Assembly: GCA_002733645.1 (NCBI GenBank) | Contig: NVWL01000004.1 | Coordinates: 1-64,000, forward strand | From: Oceanobacter sp. | GTDB lineage: Bacteria; Pseudomonadota; Gammaproteobacteria; Pseudomonadales; Oceanobacteraceae | Reading direction: 5' to 3' | Length of the DNA stretch: 64,000 bases | In this document: positions 19,008 to 27,566 of the stretch, piece after piece | Position numbering within the stretch: position 1 is the first letter of the stretch | How the letters are laid out: every line of letters starts with the position of its first letter | Notes under the pieces: generated by a model | The model's input: only the letters and a program-made list of their open reading frames with translations | Database searches by the model: none | What the model was told of the DNA's origin: nothing | Made by a program: the position numbers and the translations under genes

Positions 19008-19847
19008 ATGAGCGAAGACCAATCGAGCCAACCCCGAAGTTGGCTGGAAAAAATAAGTGAACTGTTCAGCGATGATCCACGTAATCGTCAGGACATCAAA
19101 GACATCGTAAGAGCTGCCGCAGATCGCAGTATTGTCGATACTGAAACGCTCACTATTATCGAAGGTGCCCTGCAGGTTTCCGATATGCAGGTTCGGGATA
19201 TTATGATCCCTCGCTCGCAAATGACGTTTATTCAAGAAAACGAAACCCTAAAAGATTACCTGCCACGTATTATTGAATCTGCTCACTCGCGTTTTCCCGT
19301 GATGGCCGACAACCAAAACGAAGTCAGCGGTATCTTACTTGCTAAAGATTTACTGCCCTTAGTACTAGAAGCACACGCCGAAGATTTCCGTTTACGCGAT
19401 ATTCTGCGCCCGGCGAATTTTGTCCCTGAGAGCAAACGCCTTAACGTACTGCTGCGTGAATTTCGTTCTAACCGCAACCACATGGCCATTGTGGTTGATG
19501 AATTTGGCGGTGTCGCCGGTCTAGTCACGATTGAAGACGTTCTTGAGCAGATTGTTGGCGATATCGAAGACGAACACGACTTCGACGACGAAGAAAACAA
19601 CATCAAAGAAGTTGATCCCGGTGTGTTTACAGTGAAAGCACTAACGCCGCTATCAGACTTCAACGAAACCTTGGGTAAAGAGCTACTCAGTGGAGATTTC
19701 GACACCATTGGTGGCATCGTGACTCATCATTTTGGACGAGTGCCTGAGTGCAACGAAAGCATCCGCATTGACGGTATGAAGTTCCGGGTGATCAACGGTA
19801 CCAGCCGCCAGATTAACCTGCTTGAAGTACACCTCAACAAAGACTGA
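19008..19847 (+). CDS. corC: CorC/YbeX-type CBS-domain protein
   Basis: CBS-pair protein with a C-terminal CorC/HlyC (transporter-associated) domain, linked to magnesium/cobalt efflux and, more recently, to ribosome maturation in E. coli YbeX. Seen: DIMIPRSQMTFI near residue 66, two CBS motifs (HSRFPVMADNQNEVSGIL and MAIVVDEFGGVAGLVTIEDVLEQ-type) and the CorC_HlyC domain after about residue 200. No membrane segments, unlike HlyC/CorC paralogs with a DUF21 domain. It is followed directly by lnt. Confidence 0.93.
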   Translation: MSEDQSSQPRSWLEKISELFSDDPRNRQDIKDIVRAAADRSIVDTETLTIIEGALQVSDMQVRDIMIPRSQMTFIQENETLKDYLPRIIESAHSRFPVMADNQNEVSGILLAKDLLPLVLEAHAEDFRLRDILRPANFVPESKRLNVLLREFRSNRNHMAIVVDEFGGVAGLVTIEDVLEQIVGDIEDEHDFDDEENNIKEVDPGVFTVKALTPLSDFNETLGKELLSGDFDTIGGIVTHHFGRVPECNESIRIDGMKFRVINGTSRQINLLEVHLNKD

Positions 19848-19851
19848 CATT

Positions 19852-21366
19852 ATGTTTTCACGCTCAGCCCTACCGTTATGGATAGCACTGTTGGGCGGGG
19901 CGCTTTTCCCGTTCGCACTTGCTCCTTACTTTCTATGGCCTTTAGGCTTAATAAGCTTAGGCGCACTATTCTTTGCACTTCGCAGCGCACAAACCCCGAC
20001 ACAAGCCTTTCAACGCAGCTGGCTGTTTGGCCTTGGTCAATTTGGGCTCGGCGTGTCGTGGATATACGTCAGTATGCACGATCACGGCGGCACCCCGGCA
20101 TTTTTAGCCGTGCCACTGGTTGCCCTCTTCGCTGGATTTTTGGCGTTAATACCCGCCTTTTGGTTTTGGCTACGACACAAGATCAGCGGCCACACGCTCG
20201 GCTGGCTAACCTTTGCTGCATACTGGCTATTGCAAGAGTGGTGTCGATCGTGGTTCCTGACAGGCTTTCCTTGGCTGTATGCGGGCGATGCGCATTTATT
20301 TAGCTGGTTATCTGGCTGGGCACCCATATCTGGAGCCTACGGTATCTCAGTCATACTGGCGCTAACATCTGCAGGACTTGTCAGCTTTATTTACCAGCGA
20401 CGCTGGGCTTATCTATTGCCGCTTCTACTTTGGCCAAGCGGCTTAGCGTTAAAAAATATTGAATGGACAGAGTCCATCGGCACGATGACAGTCGGCGTGG
20501 TGCAAGGCAACGTTGATCAAGAACGTAAATGGCTAAATGCTGAGATTTATCCCACCATCGAGCGTTATCAAGCAGACACACGCCCAATGTTAGGCACCGA
20601 CCTCATACTCTGGCCTGAAACGGCGATCACCTTATTGCTGCAACGTTACCAACCTTATAAAGAACTCCTTGCTGATGAACTGACCGACGCAGGTAGCACT
20701 GTGATTACCGGCATCCCCTTCCGCTGGCCAGAAGGCACTGAATTATCCGGCGAATACCACAACAGCATTGTCGCGTTTGGGACGGGGGAAGGCCTCTACC
20801 ACAAACAACGCTTAGTCCCGTTTGGTGAGTACATTCCACTGGAAGCAGCTATTCGAGGATTAATCCCCTTCTTCGATTTACCCATGTCGAGCTTCCGCTC
20901 TGGGGAAGCACATCAAGCGCCATTACGAGTCACCGTTAAAGACGGCGATCAACGTGATCTTGCCTTAGTGACCCCATACATATGCTATGAAATCGCCTAC
21001 CCAGATTTAGTACTCGAAGGCGCGCGCTATGCCGACCTGCTAGTCACCATCAGCAACGACGCTTGGTTTGGCGACTCACTTGGTCCGAAACAACACATGG
21101 CATTAGCGCAAATGCGCGCTCTAGAAACAGGGCGCTGGTTATTACGCTCCACCAACACCGGTATCTCCGCATTAGTGAACCACAAAGGTGAAATCGTCAA
21201 ACGTATACCCGTGAACGAACGCACGACCTTTACCGCCGTTGCTGAACGCCGAACCGGGGAAACGCTCTACATGCAAATAGGCATCATGCCACTTTTACTG
21301 CTCGTGTTCGGCCTTGCTGGCCTTGCGCTTATATTACACCGCAAACGCACTCCAAACGCCGAATAA
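19852..21366 (+). CDS. lnt: Apolipoprotein N-acyltransferase
   Basis: Inner-membrane enzyme that adds the third acyl chain to the N-terminal cysteine of lipoproteins, required before Lol export. Seen: six or so N-terminal membrane helices over residues 1-215, a periplasmic nitrilase-fold domain with catalytic Glu (WPETAI), Lys (YHKQRLVPFGEY) and Cys (TPYICYEIAYP) motifs, and a final membrane helix. I start at ATG 19852, four bases after the corC stop (504 residues). It acts on lipoproteins such as LolB and the TPR protein encoded in this window. Confidence 0.96.
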   Translation: MFSRSALPLWIALLGGALFPFALAPYFLWPLGLISLGALFFALRSAQTPTQAFQRSWLFGLGQFGLGVSWIYVSMHDHGGTPAFLAVPLVALFAGFLALIPAFWFWLRHKISGHTLGWLTFAAYWLLQEWCRSWFLTGFPWLYAGDAHLFSWLSGWAPISGAYGISVILALTSAGLVSFIYQRRWAYLLPLLLWPSGLALKNIEWTESIGTMTVGVVQGNVDQERKWLNAEIYPTIERYQADTRPMLGTDLILWPETAITLLLQRYQPYKELLADELTDAGSTVITGIPFRWPEGTELSGEYHNSIVAFGTGEGLYHKQRLVPFGEYIPLEAAIRGLIPFFDLPMSSFRSGEAHQAPLRVTVKDGDQRDLALVTPYICYEIAYPDLVLEGARYADLLVTISNDAWFGDSLGPKQHMALAQMRALETGRWLLRSTNTGISALVNHKGEIVKRIPVNERTTFTAVAERRTGETLYMQIGIMPLLLLVFGLAGLALILHRKRTPNAE

Positions 21367-21375
21367 GGACACACC

Positions 21376-21717
21376 ATGGCCAAACTATTGTTTCGACTGA
21401 ACGGCGTATTTGAAGAAGAAGCCAACTTTGTGCGCGAAGCGCTAGATAATGCAGGCATTGAGTACTACGAAACCAATCAAGGCCGATGGGGAATTTCAGT
21501 CGCTGCAATATGGCTGCCCAATGAAGACGACTACATCACCGCACGAGAGCTACTCGACCGAGTGCAAGAAGAATGGTTGGAACAAGTGCAAGACGACTAC
21601 GTGCCTACGTTTGCGGAACGTTTTCGTGAACGACCTACGGCGTTTATCCTTACCATACTGGCGGTTATTGCGATGGTTGGGTTAACGGTGGTGCCATTTG
21701 TTGGGGTGTTTGAGTAG
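21376..21717 (+). CDS. Small membrane-anchored protein, DUF6164-like
   Basis: 113 residues, beginning nine bases after lnt. An N-terminal globular part (LFRLNGVFEEEANFVREALD) resembles the DUF2007/DUF6164 signal-transducing-type fold, followed by one C-terminal hydrophobic segment (FILTILAVIAMVGLTVVPF, residues 89-108). Homologues follow lnt in other gammaproteobacteria, from memory. Function unknown. Confidence 0.8.
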   Translation: MAKLLFRLNGVFEEEANFVREALDNAGIEYYETNQGRWGISVAAIWLPNEDDYITARELLDRVQEEWLEQVQDDYVPTFAERFRERPTAFILTILAVIAMVGLTVVPFVGVFE

Positions 21718-22337
21718 ACGAGTGTTTAGTCCCAAAAGGCACGCTTTGTTTTATAACAGTTAGAGTTAACACTTATAATTCATATCTGAAACTCAACCTA
21801 GCAATCAACAGAGTGGGCCGAAATACGCTGGCCAATAAACTAATTTATCAGATACCCGTCTCTTGCAAAAAAAACATGCTAAGTTAATTCTGCTTTAATA
21901 TTAAAGGAGTAGTTCGGCAGGGCTATCATCAATATATAAACGTAAGCGACTAAATAAAAACACTCCAGATACACAATCTCGAGGCTAGAAACTTTTCTCT
22001 CAACTCAAGCTGGTATGCGCAATCAAAAAAACCACAATATGCCTGTACGGATTCCTAAGGAGCCAGACATTCTAGGGCAATACTATTCTTCCAACGCATA
22101 ACTAGTAGTCATCAAGAACGCACTAAAAACTTTTTTAGCACAACGTTAAAAGTTAATTCGGAAACTAAAGTGCTGCGACTATTTTTATGGGGCCTTTTGT
22201 TTTAATGAGTATCACAGAAAAACAAACTTCATGGACGCTGCTCTGTTAGTCATTCAAATAATCACGCTGTGTGTATAGAGCCTCATTGTAATAAACTAAC
22301 TCAGTATTTCCGAGTCTAGAAAATTCTGAATTAGCGA
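21718..22337. other. AT-rich intergenic region at the island boundary
   Basis: 620 bases between the DUF6164-like gene and the stop of paralog A. I see no convincing ORF, tRNA or IS end. An AAAGGAG motif near 21903 has no start codon behind it. Base composition is visibly AT-richer than in the flanking genes. It ends where the accessory locus begins. Confidence 0.5.
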
Positions 22338-23276
22338 TTAGGACTTAAACGGTATTTTCTGGGGTTCATCCGCCTGTAAAATTTCCTTTTCTTTCGGATC
22401 TTTATTCGGTTCCTCTTCAAACAAAGGCCACTTAAACTCGCCCATGGTGTCAGACAGAGTCATATCAGGGCAGGTTTCCTTTACCTTATCCCACTCGGCC
22501 TGAGCCGACTTTCCAACCTCTAAGCGCATTGAATCAATAATAGAATTACATAAAGCGAATATAGGTTTGGCTCTGACTTCATCATGAATATCTAGACCAC
22601 CAAAACTGAAACTAACTCTAATAAACTGACTGGTCGTTACTGGAAAAAAGACTAAACGTGTTACAACTGGATTATCTCTACTGCCATTATGAATCTGATG
22701 AATATCACAAACTATTCCATGAACAGTCGGCGACATTGGAAGAATACTCCAGTTCAGAGGTCCACGGTAGTGCGGTCTCTTTCCCGAGCGGTCATAACCG
22801 TATGCATGATCCAAAAAGTCACCTAAAGCCATTTCAAATACCCTAGGGTCAAGCAAGTTTAATTTTTCAAAACGAGAACCCTTACTTACAGAAGCTAAAA
22901 TTGCCCGTCCGGTTATGAACTCTTTCATACCCGAAAACCAAGGACCTGAAAAATACCAAGAATTTTCATAAAACAAGCTCTTATCCAAGAAATCTCTTGG
23001 AGCATTAGAATTGTTATAAACTCGCTCCCAGTCATTTTTAAGGATATTCACGCGACCTGGTTTAATCGCATCGACTGTTGATCCACTTCCATCCAAACTA
23101 AATATAGGATTTGCCCAAGGTGCATCGAACAATAAATTCGTATCACCAAACGTCCATTTATTTTTCCTCAACTTAGAAAAATAAGGACCATGAATTTCAG
23201 CCGGCTTATTCTTGCTGTCTTTCTCTATAGAGAAGGGAAAAAATTTCAGCCAATTCAGCATCATGTTATCGTCCAT
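22338..23276 (-). CDS. Immunity-like paralog A (312 aa), unknown family
   Basis: Unrecognised soluble protein, rich in Trp, Phe, His and Pro, without signal peptide or membrane helix. It is one of three tandem paralogs. Shared motifs: WLKFFP (residues 9-14), GPYF, the DAPWANPI segment, RVFE/LDYAYGY-like block near 150, RGPLNW, CDIHQIHNG near 190, GLDIHDEVRAKPIFAL near 225, and the tail LFEEEPNKDPKEKEIL. Its first 14 residues equal those of copy B and its C-terminal 70 match both other copies closely, but the middle is divergent and the last dozen residues differ. It is the most distal gene from the 385-residue protein. The immunity role is inferred from gene architecture only. Confidence 0.8.
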   Translation of the reverse strand: MDDNMMLNWLKFFPFSIEKDSKNKPAEIHGPYFSKLRKNKWTFGDTNLLFDAPWANPIFSLDGSGSTVDAIKPGRVNILKNDWERVYNNSNAPRDFLDKSLFYENSWYFSGPWFSGMKEFITGRAILASVSKGSRFEKLNLLDPRVFEMALGDFLDHAYGYDRSGKRPHYRGPLNWSILPMSPTVHGIVCDIHQIHNGSRDNPVVTRLVFFPVTTSQFIRVSFSFGGLDIHDEVRAKPIFALCNSIIDSMRLEVGKSAQAEWDKVKETCPDMTLSDTMGEFKWPLFEEEPNKDPKEKEILQADEPQKIPFKS

Positions 23277-23830
23277 TCATGTGATTTTTAAACTTATTAT
23301 AAGCAAATTGAAGCGCCCCCAAACATAGCATTTCATTGGACATTCAATATTGGGTTTAGTTTTAAAGTATCTGCGATGCGATAGAACGCACACCTAATCG
23401 TCCATATGCACATCGGTACAATAACCTTGAACATAAACCTCGAACATAAACCTATGGGGCACTCACACTGACATTAAATAAAATATTTGAAACACGTGTG
23501 CTTTCCTTGAGAAAGCAGAGGACTAGCTTAGCGCTTGTTACTAGACAACTAACAATAGAAATAGATTATTATGGATAGAGCCTTCCACCGACCCTGAGTA
23601 CTCGAAAAATCTCCGTTTGTTATTCTGAGAATGAAAGTTATGGTTTATCCGATATTCTGTTGGCTTCATGCTTCTGTAAAATTTCCTTTTCTTTCGGATC
23701 TTTATTCGGTTCCTCTTCAAACAAAGGCCACTTAAACTCGCCCATGGTGTCAGACAGCGACATATCAGGGCAGGTTTCCTTTACCTTATCCCACTCAGCT
23801 TGAGTCGATTGCCCGACCTCTAGGCGCATT
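23249..23830. repeat. Direct repeat, copy 1 (paralog junction and spacer)
   Basis: Near-identical to 24541-25110. It covers the 5' end of paralog A, a non-coding spacer of about 350 bases, and the 3' end of paralog B. It carries one extra tandem copy of a 13-base unit (CGAACATAAACCT, near 23440-23453) that is single in the other repeat, so the offset changes from 1293 to 1280 bases. Confidence 0.9.
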
Positions 23831-24569
23831 GAATCGATGATTGAGTCCACAAAGCAAAAATCGGCTTAGCTCTGATTTCATCGTGAATATCTAGACCGAC
23901 GAAATAAAAGCTAATCTCAACAAACTGGTGTGCCGACACAGGAAAAAATACCAAGCGCGTTACTCTAGGGTCATCTTTGCCCCCATTATGTATGTGATGT
24001 AGATCGCAGACTACCGCTTGAATACTTGAAGAGAGTGGTTTCACATACCAATTTAACGGGCCTCGATAAGAGGGGTTTTGAGCCGATCGGTCGTAACCGA
24101 ATGCATAATCGAGGTAGTCGGCAACTGTTGATTCAAACACCCTGGGGTGAAACAAATTTGGCTGAGCGTCTTGTCGAGTATCAATCAATAGCGAAGATGC
24201 TTTTAAACACCCCTCCCATCCAGTAAACCAGGGGCCAACAAAGTACCAATCTTTAGCATAAAACCACCATTGCCCCTTAATCCTTGGAGATTTTCCTGCA
24301 CTGCCAGAAACACGCTCCCAGAGCCCATTGAGTATATTGCGACGACCCGGTGAAAGAGACTCTACAGTACGGCTCATGCCATTAAAGCCTAATATTGGAT
24401 TCGCCCAAGGGGCATTAAAATAAAAGGTAGAATTATCAAAGCGCCACTTATTTCCTCTAGGTTTAGCGAAATAAGGGCCACGAATCTCTTGAATATTAGG
24501 GCGGGCAAACTGTTCTCTACTGCCATAGGGAAAGAATTTTAGCCAATTCAGCATCATGTTATCGTCCAT
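23638..24569 (-). pseudogene. Immunity-like paralog B, frameshifted
   Basis: Reads from ATG 24569 as a close relative of paralog C (shared WWFYAKDWYFVGPWFTGWEG-type block) for about 240 residues up to RAKPIFAL, then changes frame. The remaining 68 residues (NSIIDSMRLEVGQSTQ onward) continue in another frame from about 23850. Aligned with paralog C over the interval 23835-23865, copy B lacks one base. The product would end a few residues after the shift (249 residues in total). Either a sequencing error or a recent loss; everything else is intact. Confidence 0.85.
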
Positions 24570-25110
24570 TCATGTGATTTTTAAACTTATTATAAGCAAA
24601 TTGAAGCGCCCCCAAACATAGCGTTTCATTGGACATTCAATGTTTGATTTAGTTTTAAAATATCTTCGATGCGATATAACGCATATCCAATCGTCCATAT
24701 ACACATCAGTACAATAACCTTGAACATAAACCTATGGGGCATTCACACTGACATTAAATAAAATATTTGAGACACGTGTGCTTTCCTTGAGAAAGCAGAG
24801 TACTAGCTTAGCGCTTGTTACTAGACAACTAACAATAGAAATAGATTATTATGGATAGAGCCTACCACCGACCCTGAGTACTCGAAAAATCTCCGTTTGT
24901 TATTCTGAAAATGAAAGTTATGGTTTATCCGATATTCTGTTGGCTTCATGCTTCTGTAAAATTTCCTTTTCTGTCGGCTCCCTATTCGTTTCCTCTTCAA
25001 ATAAAGGCCACTTAAACTCACCCATGGTGTCAGACAGAGCCATATCAGGGCAGATTTCTTCGACTTTATCCCACTCGGCCTGGGTCGATTGTCCGACCTC
25101 TAAACGCATT
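24541..25110. repeat. Direct repeat, copy 2 (paralog junction and spacer)
   Basis: Partner of 23249-23830. It covers the 5' end of paralog B, the spacer, and the 3' end of paralog C. The spacer carries no ORF that I would trust and is conserved at only a few differences, so the duplication or conversion is recent. Confidence 0.9.
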
Positions 25111-25856
25111 GAATCAATAATAGAATTACATAAGGCGAATATCGGTTTGGCTCTGACTTCATCGTGAATATCCAAACCGACGAAAAATAAGCTAACCTCA
25201 ATAAACTGATGTGTTGATACAGGAAAAAAAACAAAACGGGTCACCCTGGGATGTTCTACGCCGCCCTTATGTATCTCGTGAACATCACACACAACCGCTT
25301 GAATACTTGAACAGAGTGGTTTCACCCACCAGTTGAGCGGGCCGCGATAATCTGGTTTATCCCCTGATCGCCGGTAGCCGTATCTATAGTCAAGATAGTC
25401 ACATACTGTCGATTCAAACACCCTGGGGTGGAACAAATTTGAATTAGCGTCTTGTCGGGTATCAATCAATAGCGCAGATGCTTTCAGACACCCTTCCCAT
25501 CCGGTAAACCAAGGGCCAACAAAGTACCAGTCTTTGTTATAAAACCACCATTGATCCTGAACTCTTGGGCACTTTCCTGCACTGCCGGAAACACGCTCCC
25601 AATCACTCCTGAGTATATTTTTACCGCCCGGGTTAATAGAGGTGACGGTTCGACCATCCCCGCCCATCCCACCAAGCCCCAATATGGGGTTAGTCCATGG
25701 GGCCTTAAAATAGAAGGTAGAATCGCCAATGCGCCATCGATTTTTTCGTGGCGTAGCAAAATAAGGGCCACTAATCTCCTGGATATCAGGGCGGGCAAAC
25801 TTTCTTGACGTGGAGACGAAGGGAAAAAACTTTAGCCAATCCAGCATCTGCTTCAT
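24918..25856 (-). CDS. Immunity-like paralog C (312 aa), coupled to the 385-aa protein
   Basis: Intact member of the paralog family and the first gene after the 385-residue protein: its ATG (25856) overlaps that stop by four bases, so the two are made in a coupled way. Shared motifs as in the other copies: LKFFPF, GPYF, APWTNPILG, GPWFTGWEG near 120, RGPLNWWV, CDVHEIHKG, GLDIHDEVRAKPIFAL, and an acidic C-terminal tail. No membrane segment. The N-terminus MKQMLDWLKFF differs from the MDDNMMLNWLKFF of A and B. Unrecognised family; a cognate protector of the adjacent protein is the natural inference. Confidence 0.85.
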   Translation of the reverse strand: MKQMLDWLKFFPFVSTSRKFARPDIQEISGPYFATPRKNRWRIGDSTFYFKAPWTNPILGLGGMGGDGRTVTSINPGGKNILRSDWERVSGSAGKCPRVQDQWWFYNKDWYFVGPWFTGWEGCLKASALLIDTRQDANSNLFHPRVFESTVCDYLDYRYGYRRSGDKPDYRGPLNWWVKPLCSSIQAVVCDVHEIHKGGVEHPRVTRFVFFPVSTHQFIEVSLFFVGLDIHDEVRAKPIFALCNSIIDSMRLEVGQSTQAEWDKVEEICPDMALSDTMGEFKWPLFEEETNREPTEKEILQKHEANRISDKP

Positions 25857-27010
25857 CCTCGCCCCCAGGTCTGATTCGCTTTGTCATAGATAAACTTTAT
25901 CGCGCCCACACTGCCGGTGACTAAACCTGCCACACCAACGGCGTTTGGCGCACTCAACACAGCCCCCGCGCCACCAATCAATAACCCAGTACTCACCAGA
26001 GCCGTCGTAGTCATGGTGCCATTGACTAATTCTTCACCATAATCTTTCAACGAATAATCATCGTTTTTATCCATGACTCGTGCGTAATTCGTATGCGCAG
26101 CACTGAAACTCGCCCTCAGGCTACTACTCAGTAGTTTTTTGTCTGGATCTATACCCAGTTTCTTCGCTGCATGATAGGCAAATTGAGGATCTGATTTTGA
26201 CCACCCCATTTTTAAGCTATGCCCCTTATCCTTAAAAGAAATATTTTTTGCAGCCAGAGTCATCAACGCCTGGGTGAGCACAATCGAGCCATCCTGTTCA
26301 GACGCCCAGGCGACTCCCTCTTGATGTTTAGATCGTTCCATTGCATCTGCTAACAGACCTGCGAAGGCATAGGTTTGAGTATTCAAGGTCGGGTTGTAGT
26401 TGCGCATTCCTTTGTGTTGAGCGCCAACCGGGGAATAGAACAGATCAAAGTCACACCATGCCGCGACCTGCTGACCAAACAGAGACTTCAAACATTTTTG
26501 TGCTTCTTCTGCAGCTTCATCTTGGTCTCTATATGACGGACTTGCGACCACCACACACCTGTGTGTTTTATCGGCAATAACATCGCCTTCACGATGCTTC
26601 ACAACGAGCTCGCTGCCATCTTTCTTAACGCTATACACGCCCGGTTTATTATTGAGTTTTCTAGCAACACCTTCGTAATCGTCACTGAGGTCCAGGCGAG
26701 AAATGACTAACTTGTCATCCGGGCGCCGCTCCACCATGGCAACAATACCGGGAACAAAGACCATTACCTTCTGAAAGCTGTTGGTCTTGAAATCATTGAT
26801 ATTGGGGATAAAAACATTGTCTTTACCGCTCAAACCAGTAGACAAGGCACTGAGATGTTTCAATGCCATTAACGGGTAGTAGTGACCGTCTGCGGCGGCT
26901 TGTTCTAGAATTAGCGCAGCGGCCTCTGTATTTGGGGTAAACACCAGCGTTTTACCGATTCCAGGAGTACCCAGTTGTAAACCATTAGAAGATTTTACTA
27001 ATTTGATCAC
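25853..27010 (-). CDS. Toxin/effector-like protein with C-terminal membrane hairpin (385 aa)
   Basis: Unrecognised. Starts at GTG 27010 after AGGGA. No signal peptide. A soluble mixed alpha/beta N-terminal part (residues 1-330) contains MVFVPGIVAMVERRPDDK, CVVVASPSYRDQ and AAWCDFDLFYSPVG. The last 52 residues hold two glycine- and alanine-rich hydrophobic stretches (about 337-352 and 357-375), like a membrane-inserting hairpin. GTPGIGKT near residue 14 fits the Walker A pattern, but I see no partner motifs. It is followed with a four-base overlap by three related genes. Toxin or secreted effector is an inference from this layout; no VgrG, PAAR, Hcp or TPS gene is nearby. Confidence 0.75.
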   Translation of the reverse strand: MIKLVKSSNGLQLGTPGIGKTLVFTPNTEAAALILEQAAADGHYYPLMALKHLSALSTGLSGKDNVFIPNINDFKTNSFQKVMVFVPGIVAMVERRPDDKLVISRLDLSDDYEGVARKLNNKPGVYSVKKDGSELVVKHREGDVIADKTHRCVVVASPSYRDQDEAAEEAQKCLKSLFGQQVAAWCDFDLFYSPVGAQHKGMRNYNPTLNTQTYAFAGLLADAMERSKHQEGVAWASEQDGSIVLTQALMTLAAKNISFKDKGHSLKMGWSKSDPQFAYHAAKKLGIDPDKKLLSSSLRASFSAAHTNYARVMDKNDDYSLKDYGEELVNGTMTTTALVSTGLLIGGAGAVLSAPNAVGVAGLVTGSVGAIKFIYDKANQTWGRG

Positions 27011-27158
27011 GTCAGTCCCTTGCTGTTGTGAAAGACCTTTTCCTTATAGTTTATTGAAAGAAACTGCAGGCCTATTGAATTGAATTTTAATGATGATAAT
27101 AAGGTGGAGGATACCTTCCTCACACCATTTTGAAAAGCTGCTAAAGACATCAGCAGGC

Positions 27159-27566
27159 TCAGCTCAATCGCTTCACTACTGCTTCTAATATGGGCGCATT
27201 GGCCGCCGGAAATTCGAATTCTCCCAATTTACTAAAATGCACCCAGCGTACTTCTTGCCCTTCTGCGCCATGCGCAAGCAGGGCATTATTCATAGGCACA
27301 TCCACCCACATGACGTCGAGCAATACGGATTTATCTGGATAGTTAAATGGGATCTGCATTAATGGGGAGATGTGCTCTGCGCTGATGGGCAGTGCGACTT
27401 CTTCGTCGAGTTCACGAATCAGGGCGCTTTCCACGCTTTCGTTGGCTTCGACTTTGCCTCCGGGAAATTCCCAGAGGCCGCCTTGGTGCTTGTCGTCTGG
27501 GCGGCGTGCAATAAGAATATCTTCATTCACGACTGCCACCGCGACGGCTACATGCACTTGTTTCAT
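27159..27566 (-). CDS. mutT: 8-oxo-dGTP diphosphatase MutT (Nudix)
   Basis: Hydrolyses 8-oxo-dGTP, preventing A:T to C:G transversions. Seen: a Nudix box starting GGKVEANE and continuing RELDEE around residues 36-60. The usual glycine after EE-x is alanine here (EEVAL instead of EEVGI). The 135 residues are a normal MutT length; there is no C-terminal thiamine-phosphate synthase-like domain. It shares one base with argJ and sits downstream of secA as in E. coli and Pseudomonas. Confidence 0.9.
   Translation of the reverse strand: MKQVHVAVAVAVVNEDILIARRPDDKHQGGLWEFPGGKVEANESVESALIRELDEEVALPISAEHISPLMQIPFNYPDKSVLLDVMWVDVPMNNALLAHGAEGQEVRWVHFSKLGEFEFPAANAPILEAVVKRLS

Noticed and set aside
23638-23850. 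Separate 70-residue gene starting MDSIIDSMRLEV
   Set aside because: It is the C-terminal part of paralog B after the one-base deletion; the same residues are internal in paralogs A and C and no ribosome-binding site precedes it.
21718-27158. Prophage or integrative element
   Set aside because: No integrase, phage structural gene, tRNA target or att-like flanking repeat; only accessory genes at an intergenic site.
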